Below, piece after piece: positions 11,064-19,754 of a stretch of 64,000 nt of DNA. The translations under genes were made by a program, and so were the position numbers. The DNA is from Sisyra terminalis (lineage: Eukaryota; Arthropoda; Insecta; Neuroptera; Sisyridae), in contig OY292275.1 of assembly GCA_958496175.1 (NCBI GenBank), positions 41,989,701-42,053,700 of the forward strand. The letters are read 5' to 3'. Position 1 is the first letter of the stretch. Each line of letters begins with the position of its first letter. Below the pieces are notes generated by a model. It was not told the DNA's origin and ran no database searches. It worked only from the letters and a program-made list of their open reading frames with translations.

Positions 11064-14000
11064 ATGGGTAGGTTTATATTGCAATGGAACTTAAATGGAT
11101 TCTACAACAAGTATGAGTACCTAAAGCTATTAATAAACGAGGTAAACCCGCTTTGCATCTGCTTACAAGAGACGAACTTCTTTGGGAATCATTGTGGAAA
11201 CATAAATGGATATTTATCCTTCCACAAAAACCGAGAGCAAGCGCTAAGAGCCAGTGGAGGAGTGGCCACCTATATCAAACGCAGCGCGTTTCCAGAAGAA
11301 ATTTCAATCAATACCCATATTGAAGCAGTTGCTGTAAAAATCAAGTACCCTTTTAGAGCCACAATCTGCAATATATACCTACCAAACAGCCGACCACTAG
11401 AACAAAAATCACTTGAAAACTTATTAGAACAATTGCCATCACCAGTTATCCTTTTAGGCGATTTCAACGCCCACCATCACTATTGGGGCTCAAAAAAGGA
11501 TGACCCGCGGGGCACGCTTATAGCCAATTGGATAGAAAATAGTGACGAAATGATATTACTAAACGACGAACAACCAACACATTTCAATGTCGCAACAGGC
11601 ACAAGAAGTAATATAGATCTATCCTTCGCTGATAAATCGTTGGCCATCAAAATGGAATGGACAACCTCGAAGGATTTGAATGACAGCGACCATTTTCCTA
11701 TCTACATTGGAATAGAGAACATGAAGAGCTCCAATGATAATGTGCTTAAGATTCCAAGGAAATGGAAATTTGAGCAAGCAAATTGGAGCCTATTCCAACA
11801 GAAGATTGACCAAGAAATTCCCACACTTACAGACCTGTCCCACCTCCAAAGTACCTACAAAGATGATATTGGCCGCCTTACAAACTTAGCCCAACCACAA
11901 GATACACATATAAGCGAAATTGTTAAATCCTTCACAGAGGTAATATTAAATGCAGCCAAAGAAACAATCCCAAGAACTAGTGAAACCCATAGGAAAAAAT
12001 CGGTACCATGGTGGAACCCAGAGTGCCAAAAAGCCATCAAAGAAGCTAAAGCCGCCTTCAGGAAATTTAGAAGGAATACCAACTTGGAGATGGAAGGTGT
12101 ACTAAAAATTGAATATAAAAAACGACGAGCAAAGGCAAGGAGAACCGTTAAAGAAAGCAGAATAAAGTCGTGGGAAAACTATATCTCAACAATTAATTGC
12201 CACACAAATACAACAGAGATGTGGAGAAAAATTAAACAACTAAGAGGTACAAGATGTAATTTCCAGGAAATAAATCTAATGGACAGCGATGGAAACTACA
12301 CCAGCGACCCAAAGCAAACAGCAAAAATTTTGGCAGATTCCTTTTCATACAACTCCAGTTCTGAAAACTACATTCCTAGCTTCCGGCAAACTAAAGAAAG
12401 AATCGAAGCAGAAGCAAATACTAACGACATAACTGACAACTCAAATCCAATAAACAAAAAAATAACCTTGGACGAATTAACCTTCGCCCTATACAAGGCA
12501 GGTAACACAGCGCCTGGACCTGATGGGCTGCCTAATGCAATCCTAAAACAATTACCAAACAGTGGGGTAAAATATATTCTCGACCTCTTCAATCATATAT
12601 GGGAATTTCAAGTGTTCCCAGACGAATGGAGAATAGCCATAACAATCCCAATAGCAAAACCCGGGAAGGACCCAAATTCACCTAAGAATTACCGGCCAAT
12701 ATCACTAACAAGCACTCTGTGCAAATTAATGGAAAAAATCATATCCAAAAGGCTACAGTGGTTCTTAGAAACACAAAAATATATTTCACCAAATCAGTTT
12801 GGATTTAGAAATAACCGGTCAACAATAGACCAGCTAGTGTGTATAGACACCGAAATTAGTAATGCATTTAGAAACAAATACCATACTATCATGGTCGCCC
12901 TTGACATCGAAAAGGCATACGAGATGGTATGGATAAGCAGAATCCTAAAAACACTAAATGATATAAATATTAAGGGCAACACATTGGCCTTCATTCAAAA
13001 CTTCCTCAAAGAAAGGAAAATCCAAGTCAAAGTAGGAAATTCACTATCTCCACTTACGACTCAAGAAAATGGACTACCTCAAGGATCGGTATTGAGCGTC
13101 ACACTTTTCTTAATAGCTATCAACGAGGTAATCAGTTGTGTGGAGAAGCCCAGCAAAGCATTCCTATTTGCCGACGACCTGACCATATTAAGAAAGGGCG
13201 CAGATGTGCAAACAACGACTGCACTAATACAGAACGACTTGGACAAAATATCCTCATGGACGCTGAAATCTGGATTCAAAATATCTAAGGACAAAACCGA
13301 AGCTATCATCTTCTCACCCAGGCGACCCAAAAATAACATAAAACTAATGTTAGAGGGAAAACAAATTAAAATGGTGTCAACAATTAAAATATTAGGAGTG
13401 ACCTTGGACCAAGGAATGACCTGGAAAAATCATATTATGGCACTTAGAACCGATTGCTATAAAAGGCTAAACATTCTAAAAACATTAACATCAATAGGAT
13501 GGGGGGGCGTGAATTTTGATACCTTGAAAATGACATACAAGGCACTAATTCAACAAAAAATCGAATATGGTGCAATACTATATGATGCATCCTCTAAAAG
13601 CCGACTGAAGACCCTAGAAGCAATCCACAATACAGCAATGAGGATATGTACTGGAGCTTTTAGAACCAGCCCAATCACAAGCATATTGGCTGAAGCAAAC
13701 GAGCAACCGTTGGTCTTTAGAAGGAAGGAAATAATCCTAAAATATGCAGCTAGAACTAAGCATGATCCTAACAACCCAGCTAGGGAAAGCTGCAGTAAAG
13801 ACCAAGCGACTAATATTAATAATGAAAGTGAGCCCCAACACCACCAACCATTGAAGACTCGAATAATAAAATACGAAAGAGAAATAGGGTTAGAGGTACC
13901 AAAGGGCTACTCACAACTCGACAATCAACGACCACCGTGGGAATCCTGGATCCCACCGATAGATACTTCCTTAGCCGAATATCCAATTGGAACTACACCT

Positions 14001-14861
14001 CCTGTACTTTTTGGTAAACTATTTATGGAAATCAGGAACAGACACCAAGGATACCAGGAATTCTTCACTGATGGATCGGTACTAAACGGAAAATCGGGAT
14101 GTGCCATCATAACAAACAACCAAGAAATTTCACACAGGCTGAAAGACGGAACCTCAATCTTCAACTGCGAAGCCGGAGCAATAATGAAATGCTTAGAAAC
14201 AATCGAAAAAAAGCCACAAAAGAAACCGTCAGTCATTTATTCGGACTCACTATCAACCCTTAACGCTTTAAAAAATCGGCATAATAAAAATAAAATAATA
14301 ATTAACATACAAAAAAAAATAGACCACATGCTCAAAAACAATTACCAAATAAAGTTGATTTGGATCCCCGGACATCAAGGGATAGATGGCAACGAGCAAG
14401 CTGACGAAGCGGCAAAAAGGGCAACCACCGAAGAACTGATCGATGATCACGAGCTGGAATTAGAAGACTGGAAGAGGTTAGTCAGGAGTAAAGTCCAAAA
14501 AACCTGGGACAGCATGTGGAGAAATACACCGCAAAAATTAGCTACGGTGAGGGACTCAGCCACCCAAGAGAAATGTCCATCGGTGGCAACCAGGAAAGAG
14601 CAGACTACCATAACTAGGTTGCGTATTGGGCACACTAATCTGACACATATCCACTACATCAAGAAGGAACAAAAGCCAAAATGCAGTCATTGCGATCAAG
14701 ATCTGACCGTTAAACATGTCCTGATAGAGTGTGGGGCATACAATTGTCAGAGGAGCGCGACTGGCATGCCGACAACGATGAAAGAGTGCCTCAATACAGA
14801 AGAAGGGATTAAAAAGACTATAGAATTCCTAAAAAAAACTAAATTATTTGATACAATATAA
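11064..14861 (+). CDS. ORF2, endonuclease-reverse transcriptase-RNase H polyprotein
   Basis: Encodes 1265 residues that carry out target-primed reverse transcription in the nucleus. An APE-type endonuclease occupies about 1-220: WNLNG (8-12), QE36T, GD133FNAHH (132-138) and SD209H210. A basic linker leads to the reverse transcriptase, about 465-760, with ALD614IEKAY, LPQGSVLS (671-678) and the catalytic FADD box (702-705). The usual Asp after KAY is Glu620 (AYEMVW). The thumb region follows. RNase H spans about 998-1120, with all four acidic residues visible: TD1003GS, CE1036A, SD1061S and AD1114E. A C-terminal zinc motif C1207-x2-C1210-x7-H1218-x4-C1223 lies before the end. No frameshift or stop is present. 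The ATG at 11064 is chosen because it directly precedes the endonuclease. Confidence 0.97.
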   Translation: MGRFILQWNLNGFYNKYEYLKLLINEVNPLCICLQETNFFGNHCGNINGYLSFHKNREQALRASGGVATYIKRSAFPEEISINTHIEAVAVKIKYPFRATICNIYLPNSRPLEQKSLENLLEQLPSPVILLGDFNAHHHYWGSKKDDPRGTLIANWIENSDEMILLNDEQPTHFNVATGTRSNIDLSFADKSLAIKMEWTTSKDLNDSDHFPIYIGIENMKSSNDNVLKIPRKWKFEQANWSLFQQKIDQEIPTLTDLSHLQSTYKDDIGRLTNLAQPQDTHISEIVKSFTEVILNAAKETIPRTSETHRKKSVPWWNPECQKAIKEAKAAFRKFRRNTNLEMEGVLKIEYKKRRAKARRTVKESRIKSWENYISTINCHTNTTEMWRKIKQLRGTRCNFQEINLMDSDGNYTSDPKQTAKILADSFSYNSSSENYIPSFRQTKERIEAEANTNDITDNSNPINKKITLDELTFALYKAGNTAPGPDGLPNAILKQLPNSGVKYILDLFNHIWEFQVFPDEWRIAITIPIAKPGKDPNSPKNYRPISLTSTLCKLMEKIISKRLQWFLETQKYISPNQFGFRNNRSTIDQLVCIDTEISNAFRNKYHTIMVALDIEKAYEMVWISRILKTLNDINIKGNTLAFIQNFLKERKIQVKVGNSLSPLTTQENGLPQGSVLSVTLFLIAINEVISCVEKPSKAFLFADDLTILRKGADVQTTTALIQNDLDKISSWTLKSGFKISKDKTEAIIFSPRRPKNNIKLMLEGKQIKMVSTIKILGVTLDQGMTWKNHIMALRTDCYKRLNILKTLTSIGWGGVNFDTLKMTYKALIQQKIEYGAILYDASSKSRLKTLEAIHNTAMRICTGAFRTSPITSILAEANEQPLVFRRKEIILKYAARTKHDPNNPARESCSKDQATNINNESEPQHHQPLKTRIIKYEREIGLEVPKGYSQLDNQRPPWESWIPPIDTSLAEYPIGTTPPVLFGKLFMEIRNRHQGYQEFFTDGSVLNGKSGCAIITNNQEISHRLKDGTSIFNCEAGAIMKCLETIEKKPQKKPSVIYSDSLSTLNALKNRHNKNKIIINIQKKIDHMLKNNYQIKLIWIPGHQGIDGNEQADEAAKRATTEELIDDHELELEDWKRLVRSKVQKTWDSMWRNTPQKLATVRDSATQEKCPSVATRKEQTTITRLRIGHTNLTHIHYIKKEQKPKCSHCDQDLTVKHVLIECGAYNCQRSATGMPTTMKECLNTEEGIKKTIEFLKKTKLFDTI

Positions 14862-15090
14862 AGTACAAAAACATACTTATAAGCCTAGTTTACTATTAGA
14901 ATTTATTATATTATTATCATTTAATAGAATTTGTTAATTATTATCATTTATTAGAATTGTTAACTATTATTTATTAGATCTAAACATGTATTACCAATCG
15001 TAACATGTACATTATTTTAGTCATTAATGACCAAGATGTTAAACAGTGACTTTAAATAAAATAAAATAAAAAAAAAAAAAAAAAAAAAAA
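14862..15090 (+). terminator. 3' UTR with imperfect 27-bp repeats and poly(A) tail of the LINE
   Basis: After the ORF2 stop, a unit like ATTATCATTTAATAGAATTTG recurs about three times between 14895 and 14985. The UTR then ends AGTGACTTTAAATAAAATAAAA followed by an uninterrupted A run to 15090. The 3' end is where ORF2 would start copying. The AATAAA-like steps just before the tail could serve as polyadenylation signals. A similar AGTGAC..TAAATAA end is seen in the SINE family of this window. Confidence 0.85.
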
Positions 15091-15464
15091 GATAGAAAAT
15101 GTTTTCATTATTTGAAAAACCATAAAATTTTCGTTAAGACTAACTCAAGCTTTGAAGGAACAAAAGCTTCATAGTTTTCCTCCATTTATGAAAGTTTGTG
15201 TTACTAACTTCTAGTTAGTAAGAAAACCATTTTAAAGATGAAGTTTTACAATGTTATAGTCGGTTAATTTAGTTAATTGACAAACTGATTTTATTGATTT
15301 AAAAACTGGAGAAATTAAACGCTGTTAGAGTGGTATAGAAGCTACTAGAAGAAAAAAGCAGAAAGAAAAGAAAGAGAAGAAAAAACCGAAAAATATTGGT
15401 TCATTCTTTCAACTTTGAGTTTCAATTCATCTTATAAATTCAACGTCCTAAAATTGAAAATATA

Positions 15465-15929
15465 TATATATTTATTTTTTTTGAATAAGATGACAATTCA
15501 GGTTGTTTAAGATCGTTTTTTTTTATTTAATACTTTTATTATTCAATTAGCTACGTTTTGTTACGTATCGTAACTTCATCAGGCTTCTATAAAAAATTAA
15601 AATAATTACAAAATATGTCAATCATACATAAATTTCAAAACTATAATAATATACATATAATAAAAATAATATAAAATATTTGTAACTAAATAATAATAAA
15701 TAACTCACAATTTCAAAATATGACAAATATTTTAAGAGATATTATTATAAATAATTAAATATATAATAAATGCAATTATTTTAATTTTTTATAGAAGCCT
15801 GATGAAGTTACGATACGCAACGAAACGTAGCTAATTGAATAATATAAATATAAAAAAAAACGATCTTAAGCAACCTGAATTGTCGTCTTATTTAAAAAAA
15901 TAAAAGCTGAGATCTGAATTTTATCAACT
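15465..15929. mobile_element. Foldback element with ~120-bp inverted arms
   Basis: Arms at about 15483-15608 and 15774-15893 are inverted copies, roughly 93% identical by eye, around a 165-bp AT-rich spacer. The flanks share ATTGAAAATATA at 15453-15464 and 15930-15941, a probable 12-bp target duplication. Each arm contains CCTGATGAAG, a short hairpin and CGAAACG or CAAAACG. That arrangement recalls the repeats of Penelope-like elements, which are often found as inverted, truncated copies, and the hammerhead ribozymes they carry. No protein is encoded. Assignment to Penelope-like elements is an inference; a simple MITE is the alternative. Confidence 0.7.
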
Positions 15930-16970
15930 ATTGAAAATATACTTCCTGAAGAGTGTTACTAAAATCCAAAATCAAGAGTTTTTCAAATAAAAAAAGAAGC
16001 TTTTTTCCCCATTTTTACATACAGATTCCAATATTACACGACTTAAAATAAAATTAAATAATAATCAATAAACTTGATTATTTAATAAAAATTTGAAGGT
16101 GTATTTAGTCTCTACTTTCCGATATACCCTGTATACTGAAAGAAAATTTTAAAAGAATCTCAAAGACCTCAAAGATCTCAAGGAATTGGGTCATTCGATT
16201 CTAGCAATGTTAATTACTATTTATCTAACATTAGATTCAAAATAATTCCAACACATTAAAATTAATCGTCATTTTTTCTTCTGCTTTTAATAATTTTCTA
16301 CTCGTTCTTTTGGTTTTGTGTGAAATTCCGGACGGTTCATGTTGATTTATCGTTCAAGTGCAACGCATGGTGAAGACAAGGAGACGTCTCATGTATCTTT
16401 CTGGGTGGATGTGAGTTTAGTAGTGTGTATAATGGCATGCAGAGTAGATTTTTGCTTACAAGATTTTTTCTTGTTCTAATTTACATAACATTATTTTATC
16501 GTCTCTTCTACATAGGTAATAATTTAATAAAATCTAGTTAGCGTTTTTCGAATGAGAGATGGATATCGATGCAGTTTTAAATGGGCTTTAAATGCCCACG
16601 TTAACGGCTTCTCATTAATACACCAATATCATGTTTTCCATCAAATTTATTATCTAAACTCGTTTAACATTAACAGGTATTATTGCGTTCGTCAATATTT
16701 TCCTATGGTTTGGATTTAATTAATCGATTTTTTGAATTAACTTCATCACATTTTTTGGGCATTTTTAAAGAATTTTTACTTACAATTACTTTTATGAAGT
16801 GCCAAGTAAAAAATAATTTTGCAAATTTCCCTATAAACCTAATATTGGTAGTTGTCTTTAATGGGAGGAAATGTTCAGTTACTATAACCATTTGAGGTAG
16901 CAAGTGTCTATAAAAATGGTTTTATTTACGTTATGACAATGAAATTTTAGAATTCTAAACATTGGAAGTC
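15930..16970. other. AT-rich non-coding DNA
   Basis: No gene is recognised. The part around 16320-16680 has more sequence complexity, with homeodomain-like TAAT sites, and might be unique host DNA rather than transposon decay. Confidence 0.4.
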
Positions 16971-16976
16971 TATTGG

Positions 16977-17140
16977 TGGCGGAGTGGTCTAGTTAACTGC
17001 TCTAAAAGTAGTAGGTTTTGGGTTCGATCCTCGTATTGAGCAAATTTTCGATATTTCTCGAATATCGATTTTAATTAACTCTAGAATCGCTTAAAAACCT
17101 TAGTAGTTATAAAGTGACGGCAAATAACAGTTAAAAAAAA
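16977..17140 (+). mobile_element. tRNA-derived SINE, best-preserved copy B
   Basis: The copy starts with TGGCGGAGTGG (16977-16987), a full match to the polymerase III A box, and has a B box GTTCGATCC at 17022-17030. The tRNA-like head, reminiscent of tRNA-Ser or tRNA-Leu, is followed by a body with TTTCGATATTTCTCGA, then CTTAGTAGTTATAAAGTGAC and CAAATAACAG, then an A-rich tail. The perfect 6-mer TATTGG flanks it at 16971-16976 and 17141-17146, a short target duplication. At least six other copies lie in the window. It has no coding capacity and would depend on a LINE for mobilisation. Confidence 0.88.
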
Positions 17141-17317
17141 TATTGGCCATATTGAAATAAAGTTTTATAGTTTCATATTTATAACTAGTTTCAAACTCCT
17201 ATATCTCTCAAAACCCCAATTGTAGAAATATTTAACAGAACCTAGCATATAATTTCTTTCGTAATTTTAAGAAATTTTACGTGAAACATAGAATAGTTTT
17301 TTTTTCACTTTTCAGTA

Positions 17318-17960
17318 TCGAAAATTTTGTGGCTGTTTCAAATAAGGTCTCTATTATCTTTATATGAAATCTTTGATGACTTAACAATGGGTGGAAAATC
17401 CATTAAAGTCATAAAATACGTTAACGATATGGTAAAATTGGCTAAAATGGAAAGAGTGACAAATTATGCAAGACCGTTCGATTATCACCGGAGAAATTTA
17501 TGGAATCAAAAAATGGAGCCTTCTTAAATATTGAAATATTTAAGAAGAATCTTTTAATTAAAAAATTAAAGCCAAAACCAAGGAATGAGTTGCTAAAACG
17601 TAGCATAACATGAATTATTGTATTAAGTATTATATGAAAAGGAATCCTGGACTCTAAGGAAACAAGAAACTAAATATCTGGAGAGCTTTGAAATTTAGTG
17701 ATGGATAAGAATGAAGAAAACTAAATGCTCGGTTTGAGTAACGGCTTGAAGTGTTAAGAAGTCATGGAAGACAGAACTATCATCGATATGTAAATAACAA
17801 GAAAGGTAATTGAATGGGTCATATTTTGACAGATAACTGATATTCTGAGGATTGATATTGTGGATTCATTGAAACGGGAAATTGAATACGCTAATTTGAA
17901 GGACCTTGCCAGGGATAGAGAACGTCGGAGGGGAGAATTTAACCACATGATAAACTAAAT
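17318..17960 (+). pseudogene. Decayed LINE reverse transcriptase (RTE/R2-like C-terminal half)
   Basis: About 17330-17460 reads LLSLYEIFDD, MGGKSIKVIKY, VNDMVKLA. This matches the RT pattern 'LFNLYxExIF-GIxIGGxxIxxIRYADDTVLLA', but the catalytic YADD box is mutated to YVND. After stops and frameshifts, about 17860-17945 reads DSLKREIEYANLKDLARDRERRRG, the familiar 'DWKxLAxDRxxWR' tail of such LINEs. The gap between the two is far too short for a complete thumb, so there are internal deletions. The copy is dead. The clade assignment rests only on these motifs. Confidence 0.55.
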
Positions 17961-18144
17961 CTATCCACCATCAGGTAGAAAAACAAAACATTTACATCCT
18001 TCTCATGAACATTTTTCACTGTACATTTTCACCATAGGCACATTAAAAGTATGTGTTTTAGTTCTTCCATAATCTGTACCCAGATTCAATACAAAGCATT
18101 GTATAAAATATTTTTCTGAAATCAAACAATAAAATATAACCTAT

Positions 18145-18278
18145 TGGTAAGTGTTGGGTTCGAAACTCGTATCGAGCTAATTTTGAATGCTTCTCGATTT
18201 ACGGATTTTTACAAGCCCTAGAGTCGCTAAAGATCTTGGCAGATATAAAGTGAAGGTAAATAACAATAAAAAAAACAT
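18145..18278 (+). mobile_element. tRNA-derived SINE, 5'-truncated copy C
   Basis: It begins near the B box (GTTCGAAAC at 18159-18167), so the A-box head is missing. It continues with the family body TATCGAGC, GAGTCGCTAAAGATCTTGG and AAAGTGAAGGTAAATAACAA, then an A-rich tail. DNA similarity to the other copies is plain throughout. Confidence 0.75.
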
Positions 18279-18865
18279 TAAATTTATACTGAATATGCAA
18301 AAGTTAAGAGTTTTAATTCTAAATTTAATCACTGCCTAACTTTTAAATGAAACTTCAATATTGTTTGTGTTTTGAAAGCTAACAGTGCCAAAATTGTTTT
18401 ATTGAACCTTTTTTGTAGTGGCTTTGTTTTTCAAAAAAAAAAAAAAAAAATACCAAAATTTGAAAATCTATCGATACGTAGGTTTTACTACTCAACAATA
18501 CGGGAGTAGGTACTAAAAAACAAGTAAGGATTACTGAGATAAAATATCGATTCTTGTCGATTTCCTTTTCAAGTAAAAATCGTTGAAAATAAGCTTAAAC
18601 TATCGTTAGTCGAGAAAAAAAACATTGCTATTGCGGTAATTTATTTTTTGGCTTAAAAATAGTATTCAAATTAAATTAATCTTAATTTACGAGGAATATA
18701 GAAATGTTTAAACTCTAATCTTCTTCCTCGTAATTCAAACATAGCTGCCGATGTATGGTTATTAAAATGGCTGTCTATCGAGAAGTTCTAAATTTCCCAG
18801 AACCTGCTGGACGGTTTTCCACCGCAATTATGTTCTTTTGTTTGTCATATTGCGGACGTAAAACT

Positions 18866-18990
18866 CAAATCAACGAGCTTTTCCACTACTTCTGTTCAAT
18901 GGGTTGGTGATCATCCATGTTTTCTTTTCCCTTTAGGTTGTCCCTGTACCATCAGCTTTTCTATGGTTTCGTGGCGCGCGATATGCCTGA
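18866..18990 (-). pseudogene. LINE ORF2 C-terminal fragment
   Basis: On the minus strand the frame reads RHIARHETIEKLMVQGQP, KGKRKHG, stop, SPTH, stop, TEVVEKLVDL. With the two TGA stops read as decayed Trp codons this is the 'GHIxR...EKLxxxGxxxGKRxxGRSPTRWxDxV' tail common to several LINE clades. It lies outside the catalytic domain and is non-functional. Confidence 0.5.
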
Positions 18991-19112
18991 AAAACCCGAG
19001 GAATTGTGAATATTGTGAATATTGGAATATTGTGTGTGTATATATGTGAATAATGGAATAGAATCTTGAAGTGAACAGAATCTTTGAACTAGCTTAACTT
19101 CATTTAAGATAG

Positions 19113-19750
19113 TGTAACGTGATGTCTCAAAACTGTATAGAGATGGCGTTTATTCGTTCTTTTAATTTCTTTTGGAAATAAATAATCACTTTCACACTTA
19201 ACAATCACTTTTTTATTACACTTGTATACACTTTTTATAACACAATTACACTTGTCAAAACAATCACTTAAAAGACAATAATCACTTTTAATTCAAATCA
19301 CACTAATAATCGCTTTGTTGTAACGGAAATTCACAACTGAATTTCTATACAGAATTGTGATACTGAACTGTCGCTGGGCTTGAGCTGAGCGACTTATATA
19401 CCCGCAACCCTAAGGTTTATAAATTACATAGGTTGCCCCATTAGAAAAAAAAATGACGTCATACGAAGAATTTTGAAATTTGAATCAGTCTGAAGAGTCT
19501 GAAGATATGTACAAATTTCTTTTGGATACGTCACGTAGCGCATGAGGTCACCTGTGTATTTTATAAACCTTGCCCGCAACCCAACATTCTAGAATGTACT
19601 CCAATATTCGCCAACGTTCCACCACCTACTATATGTTTCCAGAACAATCTATATGTACATTCGCATTGGTGGGAGAGAGATAGAAGTCACTCAGCCAATC
19701 GCGTGCGGGAATGGCACAAAGAGAGAGACAGACTACCCCTTTCTGTTACA
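19113..19750 (-). mobile_element. Solo LTR, gypsy-type, with 4-bp duplication ATAG
   Basis: On the minus strand it starts TGTAACAG and ends CGTTACA, so it has TG...CA ends with TGTAAC/GTTACA inverted termini. ATAG flanks it at 19109-19112 and 19751-19754; a 4-bp duplication is typical of Ty3/gypsy. Inside, read on the minus strand, are a TATA box (TATATAAG, 19393-19400), an initiator-like TTCAGTAT about 30-40 nt downstream, and a polyadenylation signal AATAAA (complement at 19149-19154). No gag-pol lies on either side, so it is a solo LTR left by LTR-LTR recombination. Confidence 0.9.
19440..19650 (-). promoter_or_regulatory. LTR U3 region with CRE- and heat-shock-type sites
   Basis: The U3 part holds an exact CRE palindrome TGACGTCA near 19454. 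It also has two inverted NGAAN pairs of heat-shock-element type: TTCTAGAA (19587-19594) and TTCCAGAA (19637-19644). These lie upstream of the TATA box in the LTR's own orientation, where enhancers of retrotransposons sit. Response to heat or cAMP is inferred from the motifs only. Confidence 0.4.
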
Positions 19751-19754
19751 ATAG

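Larger units (their letters stand above)
9668..15090 (+). mobile_element. Complete I-clade non-LTR retrotransposon with intact ORFs
   Basis: A full-length LINE of about 5.4 kb: 5' UTR, ORF1, a 10-bp gap, ORF2, 3' UTR and a poly(A) run to 15090. The 12-bp sequence AGATAGAAAATG occurs immediately before the element (9656-9667) and immediately after the tail (15090-15101), a perfect target-site duplication that fixes both ends. Both ORFs are uninterrupted and all catalytic residues I checked are present, so insertion is recent and the copy may be competent. The domain order endonuclease-RT-RNase H and the C-terminal zinc motif place it in the I group (I, Nimb, LOA or ingi-like); I cannot name the family. 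Confidence 0.95.

Noticed and set aside
15799..15826. Functional hammerhead ribozyme call
   Set aside because: Core-like pieces are present, but an extra A and the lack of a supportable stem III and cleavage site prevent a firm annotation; kept only as a finding.
16977..17050. Possible tRNA gene with A and B boxes
   Set aside because: No cloverleaf or acceptor stem closes around it, and the same body and A-rich 3' end recur in other copies; it is a SINE.
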